From assembly GCA_949296575.1 (NCBI GenBank), contig CASFPE010000033.1:1-64000 (forward strand): DNA of 64,000 nt, read 5' to 3'. This document shows, in pieces, positions 45,395-54,229 of this stretch (within the stretch, counting starts at the first letter, position 1; each line of letters opens with the position of its first letter). Under the pieces are notes generated by a model, which was given only the letters and a program-made list of their open reading frames with translations, was not told where the DNA came from and ran no database searches. Source of the DNA: an uncultured Bacteroides sp. (lineage in GTDB: Bacteria; Bacteroidota; Bacteroidia; Bacteroidales; Bacteroidaceae). Both the position numbers and the translations under genes were made by a program.

Positions 45395-45922
45395 ATGGTA
45401 CGTATATTCTTGATTGGCTACATGGGAGCGGGCAAGACCACGCTGGGGAGCGCGTTGGCGCAGGCGGCGGGGCTTTCGTTCATCGACTTGGACTGGCGGA
45501 TAGAGGGGCGTTTCCACAAAAGCGTGAACGCAGTCTTTGCGGAACGGGGCGAGGATGGTTTCCGCCTGTTGGAGCGGAGCATGCTGCACGAGGTGGCAGA
45601 GTTCGAGGACGTGGTGGTGTCCGTCGGCGGGGGGACGCCTTGTTTCTTCGACAACATGGAGTTCATGAACCGCAAGGGCGAGACGGTGTTCCTCAATGCC
45701 GGCCTGGATGCCTTGTTCCGGCGGCTGAAGGCTGCCAAGCATTCGCGGCCGCTTTTGCGCGGCAAGCCGGACGATGAACTGCGTGATTTCATCCGCGCAG
45801 GGGTAGAGGAGCGCATGCGCTGGTATTCGATGGCGAAGCACGAGATATGCTCCGATGAACTGGAAACGCGGGAGCAGATAGGCCGCACGGTGGAGCTGTT
45901 CCGGCAGTTGCTGGGGATTTAG
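45395..45922 (+). CDS. aroK: Shikimate kinase
   Basis: 175 residues from the ATG at 45395. Phosphorylates shikimate for aromatic amino acid synthesis. Visible: Walker A LIGYMGAGKTTLG, SFIDLDWRIEGR with the DLD substrate site, FAERGEDGFRLLE, VVSVGGGTPCF, and RPLLRGKPD. Normal length. Nothing else of the pathway is in the window. Confidence 0.94.
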   Translation: MVRIFLIGYMGAGKTTLGSALAQAAGLSFIDLDWRIEGRFHKSVNAVFAERGEDGFRLLERSMLHEVAEFEDVVVSVGGGTPCFFDNMEFMNRKGETVFLNAGLDALFRRLKAAKHSRPLLRGKPDDELRDFIRAGVEERMRWYSMAKHEICSDELETREQIGRTVELFRQLLGI

Positions 45923-45955
45923 GCTTTTTTTCAGGGCTTGTGTCTTTTTTAATGT

Positions 45956-45963
45956 TACTTTTG
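45956..45963 (+). promoter_or_regulatory. -7 element of the EamA transporter gene
   Basis: TACTTTTG fits TAnnTTTG, 20 bases before the ATG at 45984. Confidence 0.5.
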
Positions 45964-45983
45964 CGCCGCAAAAACTCGAAGCG

Positions 45984-46910
45984 ATGAATGCAAAAGCGAA
46001 AGGTTATCTTCTCGGCGCGGTGGCCGCTGCCACGTATGGCATGAACCCGCTGTTCGCCCTTCCCCTTTACAAGGCGGGGATGAACCCGGATTCCGTGCTG
46101 TTTTTCCGTTACCTGTTTGCCATCCCTTTGCTGGGGGCCATGATAAAGGCGCGGGGGCGCAGCTTCAGGGTGGGGCGCAAATCGGTCCTCCCCTTGGCGG
46201 GGATGGGGCTGCTGGTGGCGTTGTCTTCCCTCACTTTGTTTGAAAGCTACAACTACATGGAGGCAGGCATTGCCTCCACGTTGCTGTTTGTTTACCCCAT
46301 CCTTGTGGCCGTCATCATGGCTTTGTTCTTCAAGGAGAAGCTGTCGGTGCAGACGGCGGCCTGCATCTTTTTGGCCGTGTTGGGCATCGCCCTCCTTTAC
46401 AAGGGCGAAAGCGGCGCAACGCTGAGTGCCACGGGCGTTGTGCTGGTCTTTGCCTCTGCCCTTTCGTATGCGGTGTACATCGTGGGGGTCAACCAGGCAT
46501 CTTTGAAAGATGTGCCCACGCTGGCCGTCACTTTCTACGTCTTGCTTTTCGGCTTGTCGCTGTTTGTCGTGAGGCTGTGCCTGGCGGGAGGTGTGTCCAC
46601 GCCCGGTTCTTGGTATCTGTGGGGCAACTTGGTGGCTTTGGCCGTGTTCCCCACCGCCATATCTTTCCTTTGCACCACGAGTGCCATCCAGTGCATCGGC
46701 TCCACGCCTACGGCCATTCTTGGCGCATTGGAGCCGCTCACGGCCATTGCCATCGGCATCATGGTCTTTGGCGAGTCGCTCACGGTGCGCGAGGGCATCG
46801 GCTTAGTGCTGATTATCGCGGCGGTCACTTTCGTGATTGCCGGGGGCAGCGTCACGCAACATCTGGTGCGTTTCCGCAAACTGTTCCCACGGCTGGGGCG
46901 CAGGCGGTGA
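45984..46910 (+). CDS. EamA/DMT-family transporter
   Basis: 308 residues with about ten membrane helices arranged as two EamA repeats. The first repeat has YGMNPLFALPLYKAGMNPDSVLFFRYLFAIPLL and ALSSLTLFESYNYMEAGIASTLLFVYPI; the second has FASALSYAVYIVGVNQASLKD and IQCIGSTPTAILGALEPLTAIAIGIMVFGES. Exports or imports a small metabolite through the inner membrane; the substrate is not visible. Ends close to the repeat region at 47 kb with no good terminator. Confidence 0.9.
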   Translation: MNAKAKGYLLGAVAAATYGMNPLFALPLYKAGMNPDSVLFFRYLFAIPLLGAMIKARGRSFRVGRKSVLPLAGMGLLVALSSLTLFESYNYMEAGIASTLLFVYPILVAVIMALFFKEKLSVQTAACIFLAVLGIALLYKGESGATLSATGVVLVFASALSYAVYIVGVNQASLKDVPTLAVTFYVLLFGLSLFVVRLCLAGGVSTPGSWYLWGNLVALAVFPTAISFLCTTSAIQCIGSTPTAILGALEPLTAIAIGIMVFGESLTVREGIGLVLIIAAVTFVIAGGSVTQHLVRFRKLFPRLGRRR

Positions 46911-47092
46911 GCCGCGCTTGCTGGCGGGTGCTTTCATCTTTCCCAATAAGATTCGGATTTTTACCTGAAAAGCGGATGCATTTTATGGGTGAAGTTCACA
47001 ATTTTATTGGATGTTTCTTTCGGGGGCTGCCAAATCGTGCCGGGACATGCATGGGACGATTTCAGAATTCAGGCTTTTGCTTTTGGAAAACG

Positions 47093-47181
47093 GTTCTATG
47101 AACTTTTCGAAAAAGTTCATAGAACATTTCGTGAAACTTTATAGAACATTTTGCGAAACTTCATAGAACAATTTCAAAGTC
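47093..47181. repeat. 22-bp-period intergenic element, type A, copy 3
   Basis: Four units begin at 47094, 47116, 47138 and 47160, exactly 22 bases apart (TTCATAGAACATTTCGTGAAAC-like). The first unit GTTCTATGAAC is the perfect inverse of the second, GTTCATAGAAC, so they can form a hairpin. The gap 46911-47370 contains this, a CAAGT/GTTGAC-rich stretch at 47208-47241, and the type B part. Confidence 0.78.
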
Positions 47182-47207
47182 GTTCTAAATAATTTCTTGA
47201 GGGGACG

Positions 47208-47241
47208 AGTTGGCAAGTCAACAAGTTGACAAGGTTGCAGG
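47208..47241. repeat. Short degenerate GTTGACAAGT-type repeat
   Basis: GAGTTGGCAAGTCAACAAGTTGACAAGGTTG holds overlapping GTTGGCAAGT, CAACAAGTTGAC and ACAAGGTTG units. Strings of this kind are common between genes in gut Bacteroidales. Here it lies between the A and B parts of the 22-bp element. Confidence 0.45.
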
Positions 47242-47308
47242 CCGCTGATAGGGCCGCAGAATTTTGTAGCCCTGCATGAAATCTGGAACCTGAAGTTGGA
47301 ACTCCGTG

Positions 47309-47390
47309 AAAACCTTCCAAGGTTTCATGCGAAACCTTCCAACGTTTGAGGCAAAACCTTGAAAGGTTTTTCAAAAACCTTTGGGATGGT
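47309..47390. repeat. 22-bp-period intergenic element, type B, copy 3, entering a gene end
   Basis: B units begin with AACC at 47311, 47333, 47355 and 47376 (steps 22, 22, 21, as in the other two copies). The identical core TTTTCAAAAACCTTTGGGA is at 47368-47386. It supplies the stop codon and the last codons (FNHPKGF) of the minus-strand HAD gene. Confidence 0.78.
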
Positions 47391-48180
47391 TGAACAGCCA
47401 TTCGATGCCTTTGGCGATGCCGTCCTCATCGACCGTGGCGGTCACATGGTTGGCGGCGGCTTTCACTTCGTCGCGCGCGTTGCCCATGGCAATGCCGATG
47501 GCGGCATGGCGAAGCATGGGGATGTCGTTTCCCCCGTCGCCGAAGGCCACCGTGTCCTCCAGCCGCAGGCCGAAATGCCGGATGATTTCGTCGATGCCCC
47601 GCTGTTTGGTGTTGCCCTTTGCCGTGATGTCCGCGAAGGCGGGATGCCAGCGTCCTACCTCGCATTGGGTGATGCGCGGGGCTATCTCCCGTTCTTCGGC
47701 CTCGTTGATGAAGGGGGTCAGTTGGAATACCTCCTTCCCGCTTCCCAACACTTCTTCGGGCGGCGTGGCAGGGATGGGGGCGGTCACCTTCAGGTATTCG
47801 TTGAAGATGAGGCGCACGCGGTCGTCCGGCTGGCAGACGCAAATGTCGTCCTCGCCCACCACGATGCACGGGATGCCCCTCTTTGCGCAATATTCCACAA
47901 TGGTTTGCACGTCTGTTGCCGGGACAGGGCTTTTGTAGAGGGTCTGCCCGTTGGCAAAGCAGTACGCGCCGTTCATGGTGACGTAGCCGTCGATCAGTTG
48001 CCGTTGCTCCAATGCCTCCAAGTTGTTGATGAGGATGCGCGGCCTTCCGGTGGCGATGAAGATGCGGCACCCGGCCTCTTTTGCGCGGGCGATGGCCTCA
48101 ACGGCTGAGGCAGGAATCCGATGCGTGTGGAAAGACACCAACGTGCCGTCGATGTCGAAGAAAAGGGCTTTGTTCATCAT
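47371..48180 (-). CDS. Cof-type HAD-superfamily phosphatase
   Basis: 269 residues from the ATG at 48180 (48177 also possible); the frame extends to 48333 but the promoter at 48226 rules that out. Motif I is ALFFDIDGTLVSF, motif II is IFIATGRPR, the large C2 cap runs about 85-190, Lys is in AKGNTKQRGID, and motif IV is VAFGDGGNDIPML. Such enzymes act on sugar phosphates or flavin and pyridoxal phosphates in the cytoplasm; which is not visible. The C-terminus is encoded by the 22-bp element. Confidence 0.88.
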   Translation of the reverse strand: MMNKALFFDIDGTLVSFHTHRIPASAVEAIARAKEAGCRIFIATGRPRILINNLEALEQRQLIDGYVTMNGAYCFANGQTLYKSPVPATDVQTIVEYCAKRGIPCIVVGEDDICVCQPDDRVRLIFNEYLKVTAPIPATPPEEVLGSGKEVFQLTPFINEAEEREIAPRITQCEVGRWHPAFADITAKGNTKQRGIDEIIRHFGLRLEDTVAFGDGGNDIPMLRHAAIGIAMGNARDEVKAAANHVTATVDEDGIAKGIEWLFNHPKGF

Positions 48181-48225
48181 GTTGCTGGTTATGTTTCTTT
48201 GTTCCCTTCGCAAGGAAAGGGGCTG

Positions 48226-48255
48226 CAAAGGTATGGAAAATTTCCGGGAAGGCAA
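48226..48255 (-). promoter_or_regulatory. Promoter of the Cof-type HAD gene
   Basis: On the minus strand, TTG (48255-48253) and TACCTTTG (48233-48226) are 19 bases apart. Confidence 0.65.
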
Positions 48256-48391
48256 TATGCGGGGCGGCCGTCCTGCATTTCTTGCATGGAATGCGCCGTG
48301 GTTGCGGCTGTTGTCTTCCCAACCGCATTGCAATTATTGTTCAACCGGCGATTTTGGTCGGAATGTGCAAAAGATGGATTCTTCCCGTTCC

Positions 48392-48399
48392 TATTTTTG
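48392..48399 (+). promoter_or_regulatory. -7 element of the pectin esterase operon
   Basis: TATTTTTG fits TAnnTTTG, 32 bases before the ATG at 48431. No good -33 element is visible, so activation by a regulator is plausible. Confidence 0.5.
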
Positions 48400-48430
48400 C
48401 CTGCAAATCAATCATTAAATAATTGCAATC

Positions 48431-50395
48431 ATGAAAAACAGGTTTAAAAGCTTTTTCTTGGCAGCGGCATGCTGCTTGGGACTGAACGGGGCGTGGGCGC
48501 AAGAAGCTCCCACCATCCACACGATTGGGGACTCCACGATGGAGGAGAAGTCCACCGATCCTTCTATTAACACGAACGGGCAGCGCGGGTGGCCGCAGAT
48601 GCTCCCGCAGTTCATGATAAACGGGGCGAAGCTGAACAACCGTGCCAAGAGCGGGACGAGTTCAAAGACGTTTTATGAGAACAGCCGTTTCTGGACAACC
48701 GTGAAGCCTCAAATCAAAGAAGGCGATTGGGTGATCATCCAGTTCGGCCACAATGACGAGAAACATGATGGTGCCGACGGCGAGACCGGCACATATCCTT
48801 GGACGACATACAAAGAATACCTGACCAAATATGTCAATGAGGTTCGTGAACTGAAAGCGAACCCGATTTTGTTCACCCCGATTGTGCGCGGTTACTTTTC
48901 GGCAGACAAAATCACGGACAAGGGCGCACATAACTTGGGGCCTGACAATATCATGAACTCAGGCCGCGATTTGGATTATGTGGCTGCCATGAAGGAAGTG
49001 GCTGAAGAAACCAACTGCCCGTTGGTGGACCACACGGCCTTGACGCGTGCCATTTGTGATGAATACGGGGCAGAGAAAACAGGCGAACTGATATATAATG
49101 TAGGCGACGGCACGCATATCGGCGAATATGGCGCATCGCTTTATGCCCGCCTGGCAGTGCAAGGCTTGCTGGCCGAAGGGTTGTTGACCGAGTATTTCAA
49201 TGCAGACCCGGAAGTGATGATTAATCCCACTTCTCATGATTACGGGAAAACTTACGTGAATGCCGGCGCGGTTTATGCCTTTTCCATCAGCGGCATCGAC
49301 TTGGAACCGCAGGCAGGGACGGTGAACGTGGTGGCTTCCGAAAACTTCTTGGTGTCGCTGGATGCAGCGGATGGCTTCGCTTCCACGCTGGACATTCCTT
49401 ATGAGAACGGGAATGTGCCGATGACAAACCTTTATGTGAAGTTCCTCCCGGCTACGCAAGGAGTGAAGGAAGGCACGGTGACCATCAGCAACGGCACCAG
49501 CACCAAGACGGTGACGTTGACGGGCGAAGGCGTTTCCTTTGAAGGAGGCGCAGAAGCGATGGTTTATTGGGAACTGAGCAAAAATTCGGATGCAACAGTG
49601 ACAGGGCCTGTCGTGGCAGGCGAGGAAGTATTCAGCCAGATGTATGTAAACAAATATGCTGTGCCGGGAAGCACCAGCGACCCCGCGCAATGGGAAGGCG
49701 GATTGATTGACCCTTCTACGAAAGTGCAGCGTTGCGTGATTGAAGGCGATGCATGGCCGGATGGCGAGATTGACGTGAATTATAATCGATATGTGGAGTT
49801 TTCGGTGAAGGCCAATGAGGGGACAACGTTCAATGTGGACTCCATCGGCATGTATGTGGGCGGCAACGGCGGCAGTGGCATGTGCTTCCGCGTGATGTGC
49901 AGCACCGACCCCGGCTTCGGCGAATACACTTTGATCAGCAATCGCCCGAACAATGCCAAGAACGTGATGTATCAAGTCTCATTGAAGCAGATTATGGCCG
50001 TGGATGGTGGCGAGACCCTTTATATCCGCATTTATCCGTGGTATGACGGCGCAGCCACAGGGAAATCCCTCTGCATTTATGGCGTGACGGTGAAAGGCGT
50101 GGTGACAGAAGGCGGCGATGTGGCCATCAGCGGAACGGAAGCTGCAAAGGGTGTTTTTTGCAGCCCGTCGGTGACAGACGATGCCACCGTCCTGCACTAT
50201 TCCTTGGACAATGGCAGCGAGGTGCGTATTAACCTGTATGATGTGTATGGCCGCATGGTGTGGTCGGAAAGCAGCTACCGGCAGGCGGGTGCTTGCAATC
50301 ATCCGCTTTCGTTGGGTGCATTGCCGGAAGGAATTTATCTTTGCACGGTGAAGTCAGCCGAAGGCTCGGAAACTGTGCGCGTCGTGAAGAAATAA
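48431..50395 (+). CDS. Secreted rhamnogalacturonan acetylesterase (CE12) with sorting-like C-terminus
   Basis: 654 residues. Signal peptide ends at about AWA-QEAPT, so Gln is first. An SGNH hydrolase domain (about 27-262) has the nucleophile Ser35 in TIGDSTM, RAKSGTSS, the oxyanion Asn in IQFGHNDEK, and Asp226/His229 in GDGTHIGEYGA, as in family 12 esterases that remove acetyl groups from rhamnogalacturonan. Then two beta domains follow (about 265-375 and 385-560), and a C-terminal domain (about 585-654, RINLYDVYGRMVWSE to LPEGIYLCTVKSAEGSETVRVVKK) of the type IX secretion type A form. Followed 21 bases later by the pectin methylesterase gene. Confidence 0.9.
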   Translation: MKNRFKSFFLAAACCLGLNGAWAQEAPTIHTIGDSTMEEKSTDPSINTNGQRGWPQMLPQFMINGAKLNNRAKSGTSSKTFYENSRFWTTVKPQIKEGDWVIIQFGHNDEKHDGADGETGTYPWTTYKEYLTKYVNEVRELKANPILFTPIVRGYFSADKITDKGAHNLGPDNIMNSGRDLDYVAAMKEVAEETNCPLVDHTALTRAICDEYGAEKTGELIYNVGDGTHIGEYGASLYARLAVQGLLAEGLLTEYFNADPEVMINPTSHDYGKTYVNAGAVYAFSISGIDLEPQAGTVNVVASENFLVSLDAADGFASTLDIPYENGNVPMTNLYVKFLPATQGVKEGTVTISNGTSTKTVTLTGEGVSFEGGAEAMVYWELSKNSDATVTGPVVAGEEVFSQMYVNKYAVPGSTSDPAQWEGGLIDPSTKVQRCVIEGDAWPDGEIDVNYNRYVEFSVKANEGTTFNVDSIGMYVGGNGGSGMCFRVMCSTDPGFGEYTLISNRPNNAKNVMYQVSLKQIMAVDGGETLYIRIYPWYDGAATGKSLCIYGVTVKGVVTEGGDVAISGTEAAKGVFCSPSVTDDATVLHYSLDNGSEVRINLYDVYGRMVWSESSYRQAGACNHPLSLGALPEGIYLCTVKSAEGSETVRVVKK

Positions 50396-50416
50396 CAACC
50401 TTAAAAGAATGATGAT

Positions 50417-53400
50417 ATGAAAAAGAACTTATTTAGGACCGTATTGTTGTCTGCGTTTGCCTTTGTATCGACATGGGCTGGCGCACAGACCTTCACCAAT
50501 GAGGAAGTGACGGCAACGTGGGGAATGGCGAGCGGGGAAGACGAACCCTCGCAAGCCGTAGTGACCAACGAGGATGCCTTCAGTACCACGTCTTTCGTGC
50601 TGGGCAGCGAATTGTCTGCAACTGGGATGGAGACTTATAACGGGATAGCAGAGGATGTTCCAATGAACACTTATACACCATCGGTCAAAGCAAACAACCC
50701 AGCTGATGGACATGATTGGACTTATGCTGTGAAGCCTGCCCAGGGATTGACATTCCAGCCTACGGAAGTGTCGTTCAAGGCGGGTGTGTTTGGCACGAAC
50801 GGAGGATATATGGATGTTGTAGTACACTATGCCGATGGAACGGAAGAAACGTTGGCTACGAATGTGAAAGCGAACCGTTCTCCTAAAGCGACCGATCCTC
50901 CACTTGATCCCACAGTTTGCACGTATGACCTTTCACAGTTGCCTTCTACTATGGAGGAGTTTGCATTGATCATCAAAGTGTATAAGTTGGATCCAAAAAA
51001 GAACATCGGCCTTTCCAACGTGACCATCAAAGGAACGGTGAGCGGGACGGCCATCAATGTGCAGCAATATGCCTTGAACGTGTCGATGGAGCCGGAGAAT
51101 GCCGGGGAGATTGAGCAGATGCCGGGCGGCGCGTTGTTGGACGAAGGCACGGAAGTGACCCTTACTGCTGTTCCCGACTTTGGTTTCCACTTTGTGAATT
51201 GGGTGAATGCGGCAGGCGAGGAAGTGTCGGCTGCGAACCCTTACACCTTTGTGTTGGAAGATAATACGGAACTGAAAGCCGTCTTCGAGCAAATGAACGT
51301 GTATTCCTTCTCCACTCGTTGCATCAACGACATGGAGCTTCAAGTAGGTTCCATCACGTTGGACCCGCTCCCCACTGATGGGAAATACGAAGAAGGCACG
51401 GTGGTGACGATTACCGCTAATGAATTGCCGATTGCCCGCTTCCTGAATTGGGCGGACGAGTTTGAGAATGCCAACGTGACCACAGCCGAACGCACTGTGA
51501 CGGTGGATCGCGACATGGAGATTGTGGCCAATTACGAGATACAGGACTTCATTGCCGCCTTCAATTCTGACAAGGGCGAGATATGGGCCGGCAGGGGCGA
51601 CGGTTATCCTTTCGTTGCCGATTATGCATGGGATGCAGAGCGCAATGCCACGGCCTCTGTGGTGAAAGCAAGCGATGGCACGCTGTTGGAGGGCAACACG
51701 ATCGGCACGCCGGTGGTTCGCCTGCGCAAAAGCTGCGTCATCAGTTCGGTGAGCGGCTTGTACATGAACGGCTATAACAGCAAGGACGTGGCCATGCAGT
51801 TCCAGTTCTCCACGCAAGGCTTCACCACTGTGCGCTTCACGGGCGACTTGGTGGCAAAGAATGCCGCCTGCGTTCATTGGACAGTGTTCTATTCCGTAGA
51901 CGGGAAAGAGTTCAAGCAACTGACAACGGCAGAAGGAACTCCCGTGGATTATGCATTGACGGCCAGCGTGGCCATGCCGGTGGATTTCGAGCTTCCGGCA
52001 GAAGAAGTGGCCGGGAAAGACATGGTTTATATCCGCTTTACGGGAACAGGTGATGAAATATTCAAGGATTATGCATTCGATAAAGTGGATGATGCAAGCG
52101 GTTTGAATTATTGTTCCAACAGCGAGACGGGTTTGGGCAACGTCTATATCTTCGGTACGCCGGTGATTGAAGAAGACCATGATGCCCCGACTGTGAAAGC
52201 AGTGACTCCAGCTGATGGGGCAACAGGCATCTCATCTGCTGGACGAATTACTGTGACATTCAGCGAGAGGATACAGGCTGGTGAGGGCGAGGCAACGTTG
52301 ACCGGCAATGGGAAAGAGATGACATTGGAGCCGGAGTACGGCAGTTCTTCGGTGACATTCCGCTACAACAACTTGGCCTATTCCACTGAATATGCGTTTG
52401 AGTTGCCCGAAGGCTATGTGACCGACCGTTCCGGCAACCCGGCACCTGCCGTGAAAACAGTTTTCACGGTGATGGAACGCACGAAGCCGGAGAAGCGCAT
52501 CTTCAATGCCATTGTAGACCAAAGTCTGGAAGCTACTATCGAACCGACGCAAACAACAATTGGGCAATACAAGACCATTCAAGAAGCGATCGACGCAGTT
52601 CCCACAGATAATAATAAACCTTGGTTGATATTTATCAAAGCTGGTTACTATAATGACTTGAACAACCGCACGTTCCCCACCGGGAAGTACACGTGGAACG
52701 ACCAGTCGGGCGACCTGCCTGCCACGGAAGATAGCCGCATTGTGCTTGTAGACCGTCCGTTTGTACACTTGATTGGTGAAGATGTGGAAAAGGTGACTAT
52801 TGCGCAAGACCGCATTGCAGGCAGCAACAGTGCTGACCATAATCAGCCTTGGTATAACGTAGCAGAAGGTGCTACATTAGTGGTGACCGCCAATGATTTC
52901 TATGCTGAGAACCTGACGATTGACAACGAATGGTGGACAAAGTATGAAGGTGCTGGCACACGCGGCCCGCAGGCTTTGGCGCTTTACGTGGAGGCCGACC
53001 GTGCTGCTTTCAACAATTGCCGCATCCGTTCCTACCAAGACACGTACCTTAGCCCCAAGACGCAGAACACCAACCAAGGCAACAAGCAGCCTCATTATTT
53101 TGACCGCAATTATTTCCGCAACACCTTCATCGAGGGCGCGGTGGACTTCATCTATGGCGGCGGCGACGTGTATTTCGACAATTGCACGCTGAACATCGTG
53201 CGTGACGCAGGAGGTTACATTGTGGCTCCTTCCCACTATGAGGCAACACGTTGGGGATATGTGTTCCGCAATACGGTTATCACGGCGCCTGACGAGGACA
53301 ACACGCAGGTGTATTTCGGCCGCCCGTGGCACAATGCGCCAAAGACCGTTTTCATTGATACCGAATGCCGCGTGAAGACCTACGAAGGTTACTGGTATCC

Positions 53401-54100
53401 GGAGATGGGAGCCATTCCCGCATTATGGGCAGTGTATAATATTTGGGACAAGAATGGCTACCTGATGACCAATGAATCAAGAGAAGATTATTGGTACGAA
53501 GGCGATAACGGCGAGATTATCAATGGCAAGGCCAAGAATTATCTGACTGATGAAGAAGCTGCTGAATATACGGTAGAGAATGTGTTGAGCGGTGATGGAA
53601 GTGATTTGGCAACGGGCATTTGGAATCCGCTTCCCATGGTGGAACAGACTTCCAAGCCTGTACTTCGGGGAGGTACGGACGGCCAGGTTGTATGGGACGC
53701 TGACGAGTATGCCATCTGTTACGTGGTGAAAGTGAATGGCACGGTGAAGGCTTTTGTGACCGAACCGTCTTATGTCGCCAACGAAGGCGAGACCATCGTG
53801 GTGCAGTCTGTCAACGAATACGGTGCTTTAAGTGAACCGTCCGATGAATTTGTGTCTCAAGGCACTTCGGTAGATGAAGGCATTCGTGAGGATGCAGATG
53901 CTGTCATCACCGTCATTGGCAGCAAAGGCATTGTTTCCGTGCGTGGCATCTCAGAGCTGGTTCATATTGCCGTTTATACGATGAACGGCATGCTGGTGCA
54001 GGAGATGGACGTGGACCGCAACGTTGCTTTCTCGCTTCCGGCAGGGCTTTATATTGTGAAGGCAAACAGCACGGTGGCCAAAGTCTCCGTCAGCCGTTAA
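50417..54100 (+). CDS. Secreted pectin methylesterase (CE8), multi-domain
   Basis: 1227 residues. Signal peptide ends at about AGA-QTFTN. Order: an N-terminal beta domain (30-210), two InlB-type repeats (about 215-375, SMEPENAGEIEQMPGGALLDEGTEVTLTAVPDFGFHFVNW), another beta domain (380-580), an Ig-like Big_5 domain (about 585-690, PTVKAVTPADGATGISSAGRITVTFSE), the pectinesterase beta-helix (about 710-1060) and a C-terminal sorting-like domain (about 1150-1227). In the helix the catalytic pair is visible: Asp875 in QDTYL and Asp910 in VDFIYGGG, with Arg969 in GRPW. It removes methyl groups from homogalacturonan, opening it to lyases. Operon with the CE12 gene. Confidence 0.93.
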   Translation: MKKNLFRTVLLSAFAFVSTWAGAQTFTNEEVTATWGMASGEDEPSQAVVTNEDAFSTTSFVLGSELSATGMETYNGIAEDVPMNTYTPSVKANNPADGHDWTYAVKPAQGLTFQPTEVSFKAGVFGTNGGYMDVVVHYADGTEETLATNVKANRSPKATDPPLDPTVCTYDLSQLPSTMEEFALIIKVYKLDPKKNIGLSNVTIKGTVSGTAINVQQYALNVSMEPENAGEIEQMPGGALLDEGTEVTLTAVPDFGFHFVNWVNAAGEEVSAANPYTFVLEDNTELKAVFEQMNVYSFSTRCINDMELQVGSITLDPLPTDGKYEEGTVVTITANELPIARFLNWADEFENANVTTAERTVTVDRDMEIVANYEIQDFIAAFNSDKGEIWAGRGDGYPFVADYAWDAERNATASVVKASDGTLLEGNTIGTPVVRLRKSCVISSVSGLYMNGYNSKDVAMQFQFSTQGFTTVRFTGDLVAKNAACVHWTVFYSVDGKEFKQLTTAEGTPVDYALTASVAMPVDFELPAEEVAGKDMVYIRFTGTGDEIFKDYAFDKVDDASGLNYCSNSETGLGNVYIFGTPVIEEDHDAPTVKAVTPADGATGISSAGRITVTFSERIQAGEGEATLTGNGKEMTLEPEYGSSSVTFRYNNLAYSTEYAFELPEGYVTDRSGNPAPAVKTVFTVMERTKPEKRIFNAIVDQSLEATIEPTQTTIGQYKTIQEAIDAVPTDNNKPWLIFIKAGYYNDLNNRTFPTGKYTWNDQSGDLPATEDSRIVLVDRPFVHLIGEDVEKVTIAQDRIAGSNSADHNQPWYNVAEGATLVVTANDFYAENLTIDNEWWTKYEGAGTRGPQALALYVEADRAAFNNCRIRSYQDTYLSPKTQNTNQGNKQPHYFDRNYFRNTFIEGAVDFIYGGGDVYFDNCTLNIVRDAGGYIVAPSHYEATRWGYVFRNTVITAPDEDNTQVYFGRPWHNAPKTVFIDTECRVKTYEGYWYPEMGAIPALWAVYNIWDKNGYLMTNESREDYWYEGDNGEIINGKAKNYLTDEEAAEYTVENVLSGDGSDLATGIWNPLPMVEQTSKPVLRGGTDGQVVWDADEYAICYVVKVNGTVKAFVTEPSYVANEGETIVVQSVNEYGALSEPSDEFVSQGTSVDEGIREDADAVITVIGSKGIVSVRGISELVHIAVYTMNGMLVQEMDVDRNVAFSLPAGLYIVKANSTVAKVSVSR

Positions 54101-54121
54101 GTGATTTTCGTCTTGACTGTG

Positions 54122-54160
54122 AGGGGCGCATCATATAACAGTGGTGCGCCCCTTTGTTTT
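54122..54160 (+). terminator. Terminator after the pectin methylesterase gene
   Basis: AGGGGCGCATCA (54122-54133) pairs with TGGTGCGCCCCT (54142-54153), a 12-bp stem with one G-U pair, followed by TTGTTTTTG. Confidence 0.88.
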
Positions 54161-54229
54161 TGTCGGCAAATTCCTGCTATTTGCACATACGAAACCATGT
54201 TGCTGTCCGTTATAAGCAGAAAAAGAAAA

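Noticed and set aside
47093..47390. Possible CRISPR array at the 22-bp-period element
   Set aside because: Units are degenerate and directly adjacent, without unique spacers between constant repeats, and no cas genes are nearby.
47174..47401. 75-residue minus-strand frame containing NLVNLLTCQLV
   Set aside because: It is the translation of the intergenic GTTGACAAGT-type repeat, not a gene.
50933..52180. 415-residue minus-strand open frame within the pectin methylesterase gene
   Set aside because: Rich in His, Arg and Cys with no family pattern; the + strand protein is continuous and recognised.
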